Assembly: GCA_018823135.1 (NCBI GenBank)
Contig: JAHJJF010000061.1
Location: forward strand, 1-45,424
Source: Pseudomonadota bacterium
GTDB taxonomy: Bacteria > Desulfobacterota > Desulfobulbia > Desulfobulbales > CALZHT01
Length of the DNA stretch: 45,424 bases
Direction of reading: 5' to 3'
In this document: piece after piece, positions 8,530-19,499 of the stretch
How the letters are laid out: every line of letters begins with the position of its first letter
How positions within the stretch are numbered: position 1 is the first letter of the stretch
Notes under the pieces: generated by a model
Seen by the model: only the letters and a program-made list of their open reading frames with translations
What the model was told of the DNA's origin: nothing
Databases searched by the model: none
Program-made: the position numbers and the translations under genes

Positions 8530-10734
8530 ATGTCTAAAATAATATGTTCAGCCGCCATCAGAGGTGCCCACAAAATAGTGGACATGGCCGAAGAGAAATT
8601 TGAAGAGGCCTTGAAAAAATACGGACCTGAACAGGAAGTTTCGCTTCCGAACACGGCCTATTTTTTGCCGGTCATTTACAGTATGCTCGGCGCAAAAGTT
8701 GAAAAGCTGGGAGACATGAAAGATATTTTTCTTGAGTGTCGAAAACTCCTTCCGAATATGGTGAGCGACAATGTCTGGCTTCCATATCTTGCCCCGGCTC
8801 TTGATGCCGGAATGGCAACCTTCTTTGCGGAAGAAATGTATGAAACCATTCGGTATCTGAACGAATCCGAATTTTATACCAAGAGCGAACAACCCCTGCC
8901 GGAAAACCTCTGGCTCGGCGCTGCCGATGACCTGATATTCCGTAAACGCGGCGTTGAATTTGTTGATGGTACCGCTCCGGGTTTTGCTGCGATCATGGGT
9001 GCGCCGCCCAACAAGGAAATCGCCAGCAAAATAGCACTTGAACTCCAGGAAAAGAATCTCTACATCTTTATGCATGACCATACGAACGGCATGCGAATGG
9101 CTGAACAATTGGTTGCCAATGGTGTACAGGTCGGTTGGAATACCCGGCTGGTACCTTTTGGACCAACCTATACTTCCGCCGTCTTTGCCATTGGTTTTGC
9201 CTGTCGTGTTGCCATGGCTTTTGGCGGCATCAAGCCTGGAGATTACAAAGGCAATCTCATTTATAATAAAGATAGAACATTCGCCTTTGTCATGGCCTTC
9301 GGACCGGTCAGTGACGAATGGTATGCAAATGCTGCAGGGGCGATCAACTGGGGATTTCCGACAATATCCGATTACGATATTCCGGAAGTTCTTCCCACTG
9401 GAATCTGCACCTACGAACACGTTGTCAGTCAGGTGCCTCACGATGAAATAGTCCAGAGGGCCATTGAAGTCCGGGGACTCAAGGTCACCATTTCGAAAAT
9501 CGATATCCCCTTGTCATTCGGTCCGGCCTTTGAAGGCGAGCGGATCAGAAAAGATGATCTTTTCATGGAATGTGGCGGTGGTAGAACAACAGGAGTTGAG
9601 GTTCTGATTTCAAAGGAAATGGATGAGGTGCAGGATGGACTGGTAATAGTTGAAGGTCCGGACATCAAAGATATCAAGGAAGGTCAGAACCTGCCCATCG
9701 CAATTCTCGTTGAAGTTGCCGGCCGCGAAATGCAATCCGATTTCGAACCCATTCTCGAACGCCAATTTCATCATCTGATTAATTATGTTCAGGGCATCAT
9801 GCATATCGGCCAGAGAAATATCATGTGGGTCCGCATCGGCAAAGGCGCGGTGGATAAAGGCTTCTCTTTTGAACATATTGGCAAGGTGCTGCACGGCAAA
9901 CTGCATCAGGAGTTCGGCGCCATCCTTGATAAGATCCAGGTTAAAATTTATACTGTTCAGGATAAAGTAGAAGAGGTCGTGAAACTTGCCAAGAAGGTCT
10001 ACGCAGAACGTGATCTTCGGCTCGGCAACATGACCGACGAAACCGAGGAAGTTTTTTATTCCTGCACCTTGTGTCAATCCTTTGCTCCAAGCCATGTATG
10101 CGTCATAACCCCTGAACGCGTCGGTATGTGCGGTGCTTATAACTGGCTTGACGGCAAGGCCTCATACCAGATCAACCCCACCGGTCCCAATCAGCCTATC
10201 GAAAAGGGCGAATGCCTTGATTCTGAGATTGGCTTCTTTCAAGGTATAAATGAATTCGTTAATCAAGCATCTCGGGGTGCAGTCGCAGATGTCAGCTGCT
10301 ATTCATTAATGACCAGCCCGATGACCGCCTGCGGTTGTTTCGAAGCCATTGCCGCCATGCTGCCTCAATGTAATGGAATCATGGTTGTTAATCGCGATTA
10401 TATGGGGATGACCCCCAGTGGTATGAAATTCACCACCCTTGCCGGTATGGCCGGCGGCGGGGCCCAGACGCCGGGTTTCATGGGAGTGAGCAAGCATTAT
10501 CTTACAAGCCGTAAACTCTTCAAGTCCGAGGGTGGTCTCAAACGACTTGTCTGGATTCCGCAAATTTTGAAAGACGAACTTAAAGACAAACTTATAGAAC
10601 GATGCAAAGAAGAAGGAATGCCTGAACTCTTCGATATGATTGCTACCGAAGTACAGGGCACCACAGAAGAAGAAATTCTTAAATTTTTGAAAGAAAAAGG
10701 GCATCCCGCACTTTCCATGGAAGCTGCGGTTTAA
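8530..10734 (+). CDS. acsB: Acetyl-CoA synthase (CODH/ACS alpha subunit)
   Basis: 734 residues, close to the 729 of Moorella thermoacetica AcsB, so it is the full-length bacterial form with the N-terminal CODH-contacting domain that archaeal versions lack. It joins CO, a methyl group from the corrinoid protein and CoA into acetyl-CoA, or reverses this. All six A-cluster cysteines are visible at C512, C515, C524, C534, C601 and C603. They are a constant +6 from the known Moorella ligands 506, 509, 518, 528, 595 and 597, including the CGC motif that binds the distal nickel. GAGGAG precedes the ATG by a good distance. It sits 36 bp after metF-acsD and 62 bp before acsC, as part of one operon. 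Confidence 0.97.
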   Translation: MSKIICSAAIRGAHKIVDMAEEKFEEALKKYGPEQEVSLPNTAYFLPVIYSMLGAKVEKLGDMKDIFLECRKLLPNMVSDNVWLPYLAPALDAGMATFFAEEMYETIRYLNESEFYTKSEQPLPENLWLGAADDLIFRKRGVEFVDGTAPGFAAIMGAPPNKEIASKIALELQEKNLYIFMHDHTNGMRMAEQLVANGVQVGWNTRLVPFGPTYTSAVFAIGFACRVAMAFGGIKPGDYKGNLIYNKDRTFAFVMAFGPVSDEWYANAAGAINWGFPTISDYDIPEVLPTGICTYEHVVSQVPHDEIVQRAIEVRGLKVTISKIDIPLSFGPAFEGERIRKDDLFMECGGGRTTGVEVLISKEMDEVQDGLVIVEGPDIKDIKEGQNLPIAILVEVAGREMQSDFEPILERQFHHLINYVQGIMHIGQRNIMWVRIGKGAVDKGFSFEHIGKVLHGKLHQEFGAILDKIQVKIYTVQDKVEEVVKLAKKVYAERDLRLGNMTDETEEVFYSCTLCQSFAPSHVCVITPERVGMCGAYNWLDGKASYQINPTGPNQPIEKGECLDSEIGFFQGINEFVNQASRGAVADVSCYSLMTSPMTACGCFEAIAAMLPQCNGIMVVNRDYMGMTPSGMKFTTLAGMAGGGAQTPGFMGVSKHYLTSRKLFKSEGGLKRLVWIPQILKDELKDKLIERCKEEGMPELFDMIATEVQGTTEEEILKFLKEKGHPALSMEAAV

Positions 10735-10796
10735 CCCTGGAAACTTATCTTTAAGAGAATATAACAAGTTCCTTTGAATATAGAGGAGGAAAAGAA

Positions 10797-12152
10797 ATGG
10801 CTTTAACGGGTATACAGATCCTCAAAATGCTCCCCAAAACCAATTGCGGTGATTGTGGAATTCCAACATGTCTCGCATTTGGCATGAAAGTTGCCGCCGG
10901 ACAGATTGAAATAAACGCCTGTCCCCATGTGAGCGAGGAAGCAAAAGCAACTATCGGCGAAGCTTCAGCGCCACCGATTCGTTCTATAAAATTTGGTGCC
11001 GCAGCAAACACCTTTACAGTTGGGGGCGAGACGTGCCTTTTCAGGCATGAGAAAAGGTTTGAAAACCCCACCGGTATCGCGGTTCTTGTTACAACCGAGA
11101 TGAACGACGAAGAAGTGGGCGGCAGAATAGAACGTTTCAAGACCCTTCGTTATGAAAGGGTTGGCGTTCTTCTTAAAGCCGATCTCATTGCAATTGCTGA
11201 CAATAAAAATGACGAAGCATCATTTTCCGCCTTGGCCCAGAAAGTCCTTGACGGTGCAGATGATGCCAACATCATCCTGATAAGCAACAATCCATCGAAT
11301 ATGTCTGCGGCAGGCAAAATTTGCGGCGCCCGTAAACCGCTGCTCTTCGGAGCAAACAAGGACAATTACCAGGCAATGGCGGATGTCGCCAAAGAACTTG
11401 GCTGTCCTCTGGGTATCAAGGGCGAAACCCTTGACGACACGGTCACCCTGACTGAACAATTAATGAAAGACGGTTGCAAGGACATGGTGATTGATACCGG
11501 CGCCAGAACGTTACGTGCCGCGCTCGATGACAATGTTGTTGCCCGCAGGGCGGCAATCAATAAGAAATACAAACCCCTGGGTTTCCCGACTATAACTTTT
11601 CCATGTGAAATAACTGATGATCCTCTGATGGAGGCGATGGTCGCCTCGGTATTGATTGCAAAATACGCAGGAATCATTGTTCTTTCAGATCTGCAAGGCG
11701 ATATTCTTTTCCCATTGCTCCTCGAGAGATTGAATCTTTTCACCGATCCTCAACGGCCAATGGTGGTTAAGGAAGACATCTACCCAATCAACGGCCCTGC
11801 TGAAAACGCACCGGTACTGATCACCTGCAACTTCTCGCTGACATATTTCATCGTTTCGGGTGAAATCGAGGGAAGCAAGGTTCCTTCATGGTTGTTGATT
11901 AAAGACACGGAAGGGCTTTCTGTACTTACTGCCTGGGCTGCCGGCAAATTCGGCGCTGATTTGATCGCCCAGTTCATTAAAAAATCAGGAATTGAAGGAA
12001 AAGTTAAGCACCGTGAACTCATAATTCCCGGATATCTTGCATCCATTAAAGGCGAACTGGAAGAAGAACTACCGGGTTGGACCCTCACCATAGGCCCTCG
12101 TGAAGCCGGACATCTTCCTGCTTTCCTGAAGGAATGGAAACCTGCGGTATAA
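10797..12152 (+). CDS. acsC: Corrinoid/iron-sulfur protein large subunit
   Basis: 451-residue CFeSP gamma subunit, which pairs with AcsD and shuttles the methyl group between methyl-THF and AcsB on a corrinoid. The N-terminal motif with C17, C20, C25 and C42 (TNCGDCGIPTCLAFG, then NACPH) binds the low-potential [4Fe-4S] cluster that reactivates cob(II)amide. A TIM barrel follows. The C-terminal cobalamin-binding domain ends in the typical TIGPREAGHLPAFLKEW stretch. A strong ribosome site (GAGGAGGAA) precedes the ATG. The methyltransferase gene acsE, often next to acsC, is not in the window. About 98 bp separate it from fdhA. Confidence 0.96.
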   Translation: MALTGIQILKMLPKTNCGDCGIPTCLAFGMKVAAGQIEINACPHVSEEAKATIGEASAPPIRSIKFGAAANTFTVGGETCLFRHEKRFENPTGIAVLVTTEMNDEEVGGRIERFKTLRYERVGVLLKADLIAIADNKNDEASFSALAQKVLDGADDANIILISNNPSNMSAAGKICGARKPLLFGANKDNYQAMADVAKELGCPLGIKGETLDDTVTLTEQLMKDGCKDMVIDTGARTLRAALDDNVVARRAAINKKYKPLGFPTITFPCEITDDPLMEAMVASVLIAKYAGIIVLSDLQGDILFPLLLERLNLFTDPQRPMVVKEDIYPINGPAENAPVLITCNFSLTYFIVSGEIEGSKVPSWLLIKDTEGLSVLTAWAAGKFGADLIAQFIKKSGIEGKVKHRELIIPGYLASIKGELEEELPGWTLTIGPREAGHLPAFLKEWKPAV

Positions 12153-12198
12153 AACACTGCCGTGCCAGTCAATAATAACTTTAATGAATTACTAAAAA

Positions 12199-12228
12199 CT
12201 GTAAGATTCTCAAAAACCAATTTTACAG
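12199..12228 (+). other. Hairpin between acsC and fdhA
   Basis: CTGTAA (199-204) pairs with TTACAG (223-228), and after one mismatch ATT pairs with AAT, leaving a 10-nt loop CTCAAAAACC. It has no following T-run, so it is not a classical terminator. It could be an operator, an RNA-processing site or a translation-control element. The fdhA start at 12251 has no recognisable Shine-Dalgarno, which makes the leader worth attention. Confidence 0.35.
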
Positions 12229-12250
12229 ACCAATAGTATACATATATACA

Positions 12251-15200
12251 ATGAAAATTAGCATTAATGGCCAATCAGTTACGGTAAAAGCCGGCATCAC
12301 AATCCTTGAAGCCGCTCGCCAGGAGAATATTTACATCCCAACCCTTTGTCATGTTAAGGATGGCGGGGCGGATGGTTCTTGCGAACTTTGTGTTGTAGAA
12401 GTCGCCGGGGAAGACAAGCCGGTGCGATCCTGCAAGACCAAAGTCAAGAAAGATATGGCAATCGTCACTGAATCCGAGCATCTGACTGAACACCGGAAAG
12501 CACGCCTCGCGCTCTTTGCTGAAACTCATTTCGGCGATTGCAAAGCTCCATGCAATCTGACCTGTCCGGGGCAGATTAATGTCCAGGGCTATATCGCCCA
12601 TATTGCGAAAGGGGAATATGAAGAATCAGTAAGGTTAATCATGGAAAGGAATCCTTTTCCTTTTTCCGTGGGCCGCGTCTGTCCCCGGTTCTGTGAAACC
12701 AGATGCAGGCGTATACTTGTCGATGAACCGGTTTCAATAAACCATCTTAAACGCTTTGTTGCCGACTGGTGCATGACCAACAAGGTGGACCTTAAAATTG
12801 ATCGGGCTTCAAAGCACACCGGTAAAAGAATTGCTGTTATCGGTGGTGGCCCCTCCGGTCTCACCGCGGCATTTTATTTAGCAAAAAAAGGCCATGACGT
12901 TACGGTAATTGAAGGGATGCCCAAACTTGGCGGTATGTTACGTTACGGTATTCCAGAATATAAAATTCCTAAAAATGTCCTTGATTATGAGATTAACACC
13001 ATTCTCCGAATGGGCATTTCCGTTCGTCTAAGCCAGCGATGGGGCAAAGATTTCACCCTTCAGGATTTGAAAGATCAAGGATTTGACGCGATTCTGATAA
13101 CCATAGGAACCTGGATAGAACAAACCCTTGACATCCCGGGGGCAGTTAACCCCAATGTCATTCCTGCTGTTAAGCTGCTGAGAGATATTGCCGAAGGAAA
13201 TAAATTTAATTACGGAAGACGTGCAGCGGTTATCGGCGGCAATAACATTGCAATGGAAGCCGCCCGTTCACTGCTCAGAAAGGGCGTAAATGAAGTGACA
13301 ATCATTTACCCTCGGCCGCAGACCGAAATGTCTGCCAATCAAAGGAATATCCGTGAAGCGGAACGTGATGGAGTCCAATTCCTTCTCGTGGCTTCACCTG
13401 TCCAGATTACTCATGTTGATGAAGGTTTGAATCTGGAACTTATCCGCATGAAGCTTGGAGAACCTGACGCCAGAGGCATTCGTCAACCTGAAGCCATCCC
13501 TGGTTCCACAAATATTCTCCAGGTTGACACGGTGATCAATTCTCTCGGTCAGATGGCAATAAGTGATTTTTTCACGCATACCGATCTTGAGGGGAAACTC
13601 GAGATTACTCCCAAGAATACCATTAAAGCCAATCCCAGAACCTCACTTACAAATATTCCCCGGATTTATGCAGCCGGCGATGCTGTAAGTGGTCCCCGAT
13701 CCGTTATTCAGGCGGTTGTCTCTGCCAGGCGAGCGGCTGAAAATATTCACTCACAACTCGATGATCTTCCTAAGGACGCAGGGGAGGGGCGTTTCAATTT
13801 TACCCGGGGCAAAACCTTTGACGATGTCAGTTTGCGGAACTTTGAAGGTATATCCGTTAAGTTGCGGGAAAAAATGCCGGAACGTCCCGCTGAAATCAGT
13901 ACTCAGGACTTTGATGAAACCCGTCTGGGCTTCAGTGAGAAAATGGCCTTGCGTGAAGCCGCCAGATGTCTTTCCTGCGGTTGTACAGCCTTTCATCGTT
14001 GTGACCTTAAACGTGAATGCATCGCCCATGGTGTTGATCCCAGCAAAACCGGGATGGGGACAAAACCAACCTACGCTATCGACAACTCTAATGCGGTGAT
14101 CCGGGTTGATTTAAATAAATGCATCTATTGCAAACGCTGCATGAACAGCTGTGAATACGATGCTCTGGAAATAAGCGCTGAAAAAGTCAATGAAGAAGGC
14201 AGGCCATCCGGACTGAAGCTTACATTCAAAGACAACTGTGTACACTGTGGAAAATGCGTTGATAATTGTTCCACCGGCGCTCTCAACAAAAAGAGCGCAT
14301 TTGTCCCGGTTGTTGCTGAAGAAATGAAGGATGTAAGAACCACCTGTCCCTATTGCGGCGCCGGTTGCCAGATACTTCTGAAAGTCAAAGGCAATACCAT
14401 AATGGAAGTGACGGCCGAGCCCGACCTGGCGCCAAATTACGGCGCATTATGCGTCAAGGGCAGATTCGGCTTTAATTTCGTGCAACATAAGGATCGGCTC
14501 ACAACCCCCCTTATCCGTCAACGAGGGCAACTGGTTGAAACATCCTGGGAAGAAGCACTTTCTCTTGTAGCGAAGCGCTTTCTCGATATCAAGGCAATGT
14601 ATGGTGCAGATTCAATAGCTGGTTTCAGCTGTGCCAGGGCCACCAATGAAGAAAATTACCTGATGCAGAAATTCATGCGGACAGCGATCGGAACGAATAA
14701 TATCGATCACTGCGCACGACTCTGACACGCTCCCACGGTGGCCAGTTTGGCCCTCACCTTCGGAAGCGGTGCAATGACCAATAACATTGCCGACACAAAA
14801 AACACTGATCTGTTTTTGATGATCGGCAGCAATCCTGATACAAGTCATCCGACTATCGGTTTAAGAATTCATCAGGCCGTTGACCGGGGCGCAAAACTTA
14901 TTGTTGTTGATCCTCGAAAAACACAGCTTGCCGAAAGAGCAGATATCTGGTTGCGAATCAAACCGGGAACCGATGTCGCTTTTTTGAACGGCCTAATGCA
15001 CATCATCATTAAAGAGGATTTGCTGAACAAGAAATTTGTTCATGATCGTACTGAAGATTTTGATGAACTGGCCCAACTCGTCAAGAAATATACCCCTAAA
15101 TATGTCGAGGAAATAACCACAATACCTGCGGACCAGCTTAAAAAAGTTGCCAGAATGTTTGCCGCTGAAGGTAGGCACGCCATTTATCACGGTATGGGAA

Positions 15201-16351
15201 TTACCCATTATACAACCGGCACCGACCGGGTGAAAAGCATCGCAAACCTCTCCATGCTCTGCGGCAAGGTCGGTGTGGAAGGAGGCGGATGCAACCCATT
15301 GCGTGGCCAGAACAATGTCCAGGGTGCATGTGACATGGGCGCGCTGTTCAACACTCTTCCCGGTTACGGCGGGCTGGACAATGAAGATCTGTTCGACAAA
15401 TTTGAAAAAATCTGGAAGGTAAAACTGCCACGCAGACCGGGAAAACCCGCAACCGAGGTCTGGGATAATATTTTTAAGGGTAATATCCGTTCCCTGTATG
15501 TTTTTGGTGAAGACCCGGCAATCGCCGATGCAAACATCCGTCATGTCCAGAAAGCGCTCAAAGAGCTGGATTTTCTTGTCGTGCAGGATATTTTTCTTAC
15601 GGATACGGCAAAATACGCTGACGTTGTGCTGCCGGCTGCATGCTTTGCAGAAAAAGACGGCACCTTTGCCAGCACCGAGAGAAGGGTACAGAGAGTTCGT
15701 AAGGCGGTTGACCCTCCGGGTGAAGCCAAGCCCGACTGGAAAATTTTCTGCGAACTTTCCAAAAAAATCGGCTATCCCATGGATTACAACTCTGCGGAAG
15801 AAATTTTTGAAGAAATCAGAACGCTGATGCCGCAATATGCAGGGATAACCTACGAGCGCCTTGAAACCGTCGGGTTGCAATGGCCGGTTCCCGATGAAAA
15901 TCATCCAGGGACTGCGGTACTGCATACCAAGGAATTTACCCGGGGAAGAGGGTTGTTTATCCCTGAGGATTATTTGCCGCCTCGTGAACCTACGGATAAA
16001 GAGTATCCAATGCTGTTTACCACCGGCCGTGAACTCGCCCGTTACAATTTCAGCAGTATGACCGGTAAGACCCCTGAGATAGATGTCATCTGCCCTGAGG
16101 CCTTTGCTGAGATAAATCCTGAAGACGCCAAGAAAATGACAATCAAGGATAAAGATCTGATACGCATCACATCACGGCGCGGGTCAGTGGATATTCGGGT
16201 GAAAATAACCGATCGTTCCCAGGAAGGAACAATTTTTGCCTCGTATAATTTTGTTGAAACACCTGTAAATAATGTAACTTTTGATGCTCTTGATCGTTTA
16301 TCAAGAACTCCTGAGTATAAGTTGTGTGCTGTTAAGGTTGAAGTATTGTAG
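12251..16351 (+). CDS. fdhA: Selenocysteine-containing formate dehydrogenase fused to [2Fe-2S] and NfnB/GltD-like FAD/NAD(P) domains
   Basis: 1366 residues when TGA at 14723-14725 is read as Sec825. Order: [2Fe-2S] ferredoxin (C33, C44, C47, C61); GltD/NfnB-type cysteine domain (C97, C101, C105, C144, C148, C152); FAD site GGGPSG at 198-203; NAD(P) site GGNNIAMEAAR near 335; an extra Cys cluster (CLSCGC); two [4Fe-4S] ferredoxin motifs (CIYCKRCMNSC and CVHCGKCVDNC, about 623-680); then the molybdo/tungsto-bis-MGD catalytic domain, starting with CPYCGAGC. The active site is as in E. coli FdhH: GALCVKG Lys, Sec followed by His (ARL-U-HAPTVASL), and LRGQNNVQGACDMG with the catalytic Arg. It should interconvert CO2 and formate with electrons from an on-board NAD(P)H flavoprotein. 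The usual Arg-rich NADPH motif reads YPRPQTEM here, so cofactor choice is unclear. No Shine-Dalgarno is seen. Confidence 0.92.
14723..14758 (+). promoter_or_regulatory. Sec UGA and SECIS-like hairpin in fdhA
   Basis: TGA at 14723-14725 is followed, after 11 nt, by a hairpin at 14737-14758. GGCC (740-743) pairs with GGCC (749-752) around the loop AGTTT, extended by GGT/ACC across a CTC bulge. The bases around TGA align codon by codon with E. coli fdhF, whose SECIS lies in the same place. The loop carries a G at its second position, as in bacterial SECIS loops. Confidence 0.8.
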
Positions 16352-16430
16352 ACAAATTATAGTATTTAACTGATTTACCTAAAAGTTTGCAATAATCGAT
16401 AGTTAAACCCATACAAAGCTGGAGTGTATT

Positions 16431-19400
16431 ATGGGAAAAGCGAAAGACAATAGATCAGGTGCGGTGATGGTGGTCGGCGGTGGTATTGCCGGCGTCCAGA
16501 CGGCCCTTGATTTGACTGAACTCGGATTTTATGTCTATCTTGTTGAAAAATCCGCAGCCATCGGCGGCGCCATGGCACAGCTGGACAAGACATTTCCGAC
16601 AAACGACTGCTCTCTTTGAATACTGGCGCCTAAGCTGGTAGAGGCCGGTCGGTCTCCAAACATAGAAATTCTGAGCAACACTGATTTACTTGAACTGACA
16701 GGCAAGCCTGGGAAATTCACCGCAACGCTCAAAATCCGTCCCCGCTATATAATTGCAGAAGATTGCACCGCATGCGGTTTATGTACCCAGTATTGCCCGA
16801 AACATCTTGTGGATGAATATAATGAAGGACTGGCCCTGACCAGACCGATCCATATTGATTATCCACAGGCTGTACCCGCAACTTATTATATAGATCCTGA
16901 AGCATGCCTGCATCTCACCCATGACACCTGTCAGATATGTGTTCCTGTCTGTCAGAGCAAAGCCATTGATTTCAGCCAGAAACCGGTTACGAAAAAACTC
17001 GAAATCGGCGCGGTTATCATGTCGCCTGGATTCGGCCGTATTCCGGATGAAGCACTTACAAAATACAGTTACGGACAGCATCCTGATGTGGTCACCAGTC
17101 TTGAATTCGAGCGATTGCTCAATCCTTCAGGTCCATTTGCCGGGAAGGTGTTGCGTCTTTCAGATCGAAAACACCCCAAACGCATTGCATTCATTCAATG
17201 TGTCGGTTCAAGGGATCTCGGGTGCAATAATGGCTATTGTTCTTCGGTCTGCTGCATGTACGCAATCAAAGAAGCAATGGTTGCCAAAGAGCATGATCCA
17301 GAACTTGATATCACCATTTTTTATATGGATATGCGCACCCAGGGAAAGGATTTTGATGCTGCTCAGAAAAGGGCTAAAGATCAGTTCGGCATCAAATTCG
17401 TCCGTGCCAAGGTTGCAGATGTCATGCCCTGGAACGAAAAACTTAAACTCACCTATTCAACCATGGCAGGCGATCATAGTTTCGAATCTTTTGACATGGT
17501 TGTTCTTTCCGTTGGTCTTGATGCACCTAAAAGCGCTCAAGAACTTTCAAAAATCGGCGGATTCGAGCTCAACGAATATGATTTCTGCAAAACCTCACTT
17601 GATGCGCCCCTTGCAACAAGCAAGGAAGGTATCTTTGTCGCCGGTGCATTTCAGGGACCAAAAGACATTCCTGAAAGCGTCACTCAGTCAAGTGCTGCTG
17701 CAGGTCTTGCCTCAGGCCTCCTCAAAAAACAGCGCGGCCAAGGTGTTGTGGTCAAGAGTTACCCGAAAGAAAATAAACTCGCAATGGAAGAAGAACCAAG
17801 AATCGGGGTCTTTGTCTGCCATTGCGGAATCAATATCAGCGGTGTCGTCGATGTCCCCAAGGTTGATGATTACGTAAAAGACATGGAAGGTGTTGTCTTT
17901 CATACCCAGAGTCTTTACAGCTGCTCTCAGGATGCTCAGGAAGTCATCAAACAAAAGATTAAAGAACATAATCTCAACCGTATAGTGATTGCCGCCTGTT
18001 CGCCCAGAACCCATGAACCTCTTTTCCAGGAAACCCTCAAAGACGCGGGCCTGAACAGATCTCTTTTCGAAATGGTCAATATCCGCGATCAATGTTCCTG
18101 GGTGCATGCCAATGAACCCGGAGAGGCAACCCGGAAATCAATGGATCTGGTCCGCATGGGTATTGCCAAAGCACGACATATTAAACCACTCCAGGAACAA
18201 ACGGTGCCGGTAACCCAGAAAGCACTGGTCATCGGTGCTGGAATCGCCGGTATGACGGCTGCTTTGAATATTGCAGATCAGGGCTTTCACTGTACCTTGA
18301 TTGATAAAAATGATGTGATTGGCGGTAATCTTAATAGGTTGAAATATACGATTACCAATGATGACATCCCCGGACTTCTCAAGAAAATGTCCGTCGAGAT
18401 ACAAAATAACAAACTCGTTGAACTCATGGCCAGTACTGAGCTTGTATCTACCAGTGGCTTTGTCGGCAACTTTTCCTCGGTTCTTAAAACCGGCAAGGGT
18501 AAAAAGGCCAAGGAGTTCACCCTGGACCATGGAATCATTGTTATTGCCACCGGGGGCAAAGAACACCGCCCCAAGAAAGTTCTCGGCAATACAATCACCT
18601 ATTCCGACAAAATCGTCACCCAGCAGGAACTTGAAACAACTCTTGCCGGCAAATCTAAAACCAGGGCCCCAAAATCAGTCGTGATGATTCAATGCGCCGG
18701 TTCACGTGGGGATGACCTTGGGTATTGCAGCAAAATATGCTGCACCAATGCAGTGAAAAATGCATTGAAAATCAAGGAAATAAATCCTCAATCCCAGGTC
18801 ATCATACTGTATCGTGATATGCGCACTTACGGTTATGCCGAGGATGCCTATCGCGAGGCCCGGGAAAAAGGGGTGATTTTCATTCCTTATGACATGAATA
18901 AGAAACCTGTGATTGAGACGAAGGGAAGTAAAGTCACTGTTTCTTTCTTTGATCCGATACTGCAAGATGATGTGAGCATCACTCCGGATCTCCTTACCTT
19001 AAGCGTCGGCATCGTTCCCGAAGGTACTAAAGAACTGAGCAAACTCCTGAAAATTCCGGTCAATGCAAATGATTTCTACCTTGAGGCGCATGTGAAACTT
19101 CGTCCGGTTGAACTCGCAGTGGATGGCGTTTATGTCTGCGGACTGGCGCATTCACCCAAGCCCCTGGATGAAGTTATCGTCCAGGCTCAGGCAGCTGCTG
19201 CCAAGGCTTCAATTCCACTGGTTAAAGGGTTAGTTTCAGTGGAACCGATAGTGTCAAACGTTGATAAAGATATGTGTATTGGCTGCGGAATTTGTGAAAG
19301 CTTATGTCCTTATCAGGCGATTCGCATTGTTAAGGATGATGATAATAAACGTAAAGCGGAAACCGTTGTGGCTTCCTGCAAAGCATGTGGAATTTGTGCC

Positions 19401-19496
19401 TCCCATTGTCCAACATTTGCTATATCTATGGGCGGCTTCACCAATGAACAGATTAACTCTCAAATCAAAGCCTTTGGCGAGGTTACTGAGGAGTAG
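16431..19496 (+). CDS. hdrA: Selenocysteine-containing HdrA-like flavoprotein with two FAD modules
   Basis: 1021 residues when TGA at 16617-16619 is read as Sec63, in the HdrA context [14 protein letters not shown] where relatives have Cys or Sec. Module 1 has the FAD motif GGGIAG (16-21), [4Fe-4S] ligands C112, C115, C118, C122 and C159, C167, C170, C174, and a [17 protein letters not shown] stretch. Module 2, from about 455, is a full Hdr[30 protein letters not shown] near 600, [15 protein letters not shown], and two C-terminal ferredoxin motifs ([12 protein letters not shown] near 949 and [12 protein letters not shown] near 983). HdrA is the bifurcating-flavin subunit of heterodisulfide-reductase-type complexes. 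With fdhA upstream and mvhD 3 bp downstream, it probably exchanges electrons among formate dehydrogenase, ferredoxin and the methyl branch. No hdrB or hdrC is adjacent. The ribosome site is CTGGAG. Confidence 0.92.
16617..16649 (+). promoter_or_regulatory. Sec UGA and SECIS-like hairpin in hdrA
   Basis: After TGA at 16617-16619, ACTGGC (16622-16627) pairs with GCCGGT (16644-16649) with one G-U pair. Inside a 2x2 internal loop, CTA pairs with TAG around a six-base apical loop AGCTGG. Position and loop guanines fit a bacterial SECIS. Confidence 0.7.
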
Positions 19497-19499
19497 TAT

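Noticed and set aside
8548-9441. 297-codon open frame on the minus strand inside acsB
   Set aside because: Antisense shadow of a well-conserved gene; no family features.
12151-12250. Riboswitch before fdhA
   Set aside because: Only a short hairpin is visible; no conserved molybdenum-cofactor or cobalamin riboswitch core was recognised.
14723-14725. fdhA as two genes or a pseudogene split by a stop codon
   Set aside because: The TGA lies at the known Sec position, followed by His and a SECIS-like hairpin, and family motifs continue in the same frame.
14993-15925. 310-codon open frame on the minus strand inside fdhA
   Set aside because: Antisense shadow; the plus-strand protein carries all catalytic motifs.
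16617-16808. hdrA beginning only at an internal ATG near 16809
   Set aside because: The frame continues upstream through TGA to a good ribosome site and an FAD-binding N-terminus; the part between holds a complete ferredoxin motif.
16921-17877. 318-codon plus-strand frame inside hdrA
   Set aside because: Out-of-frame shadow of hdrA with no family signature.
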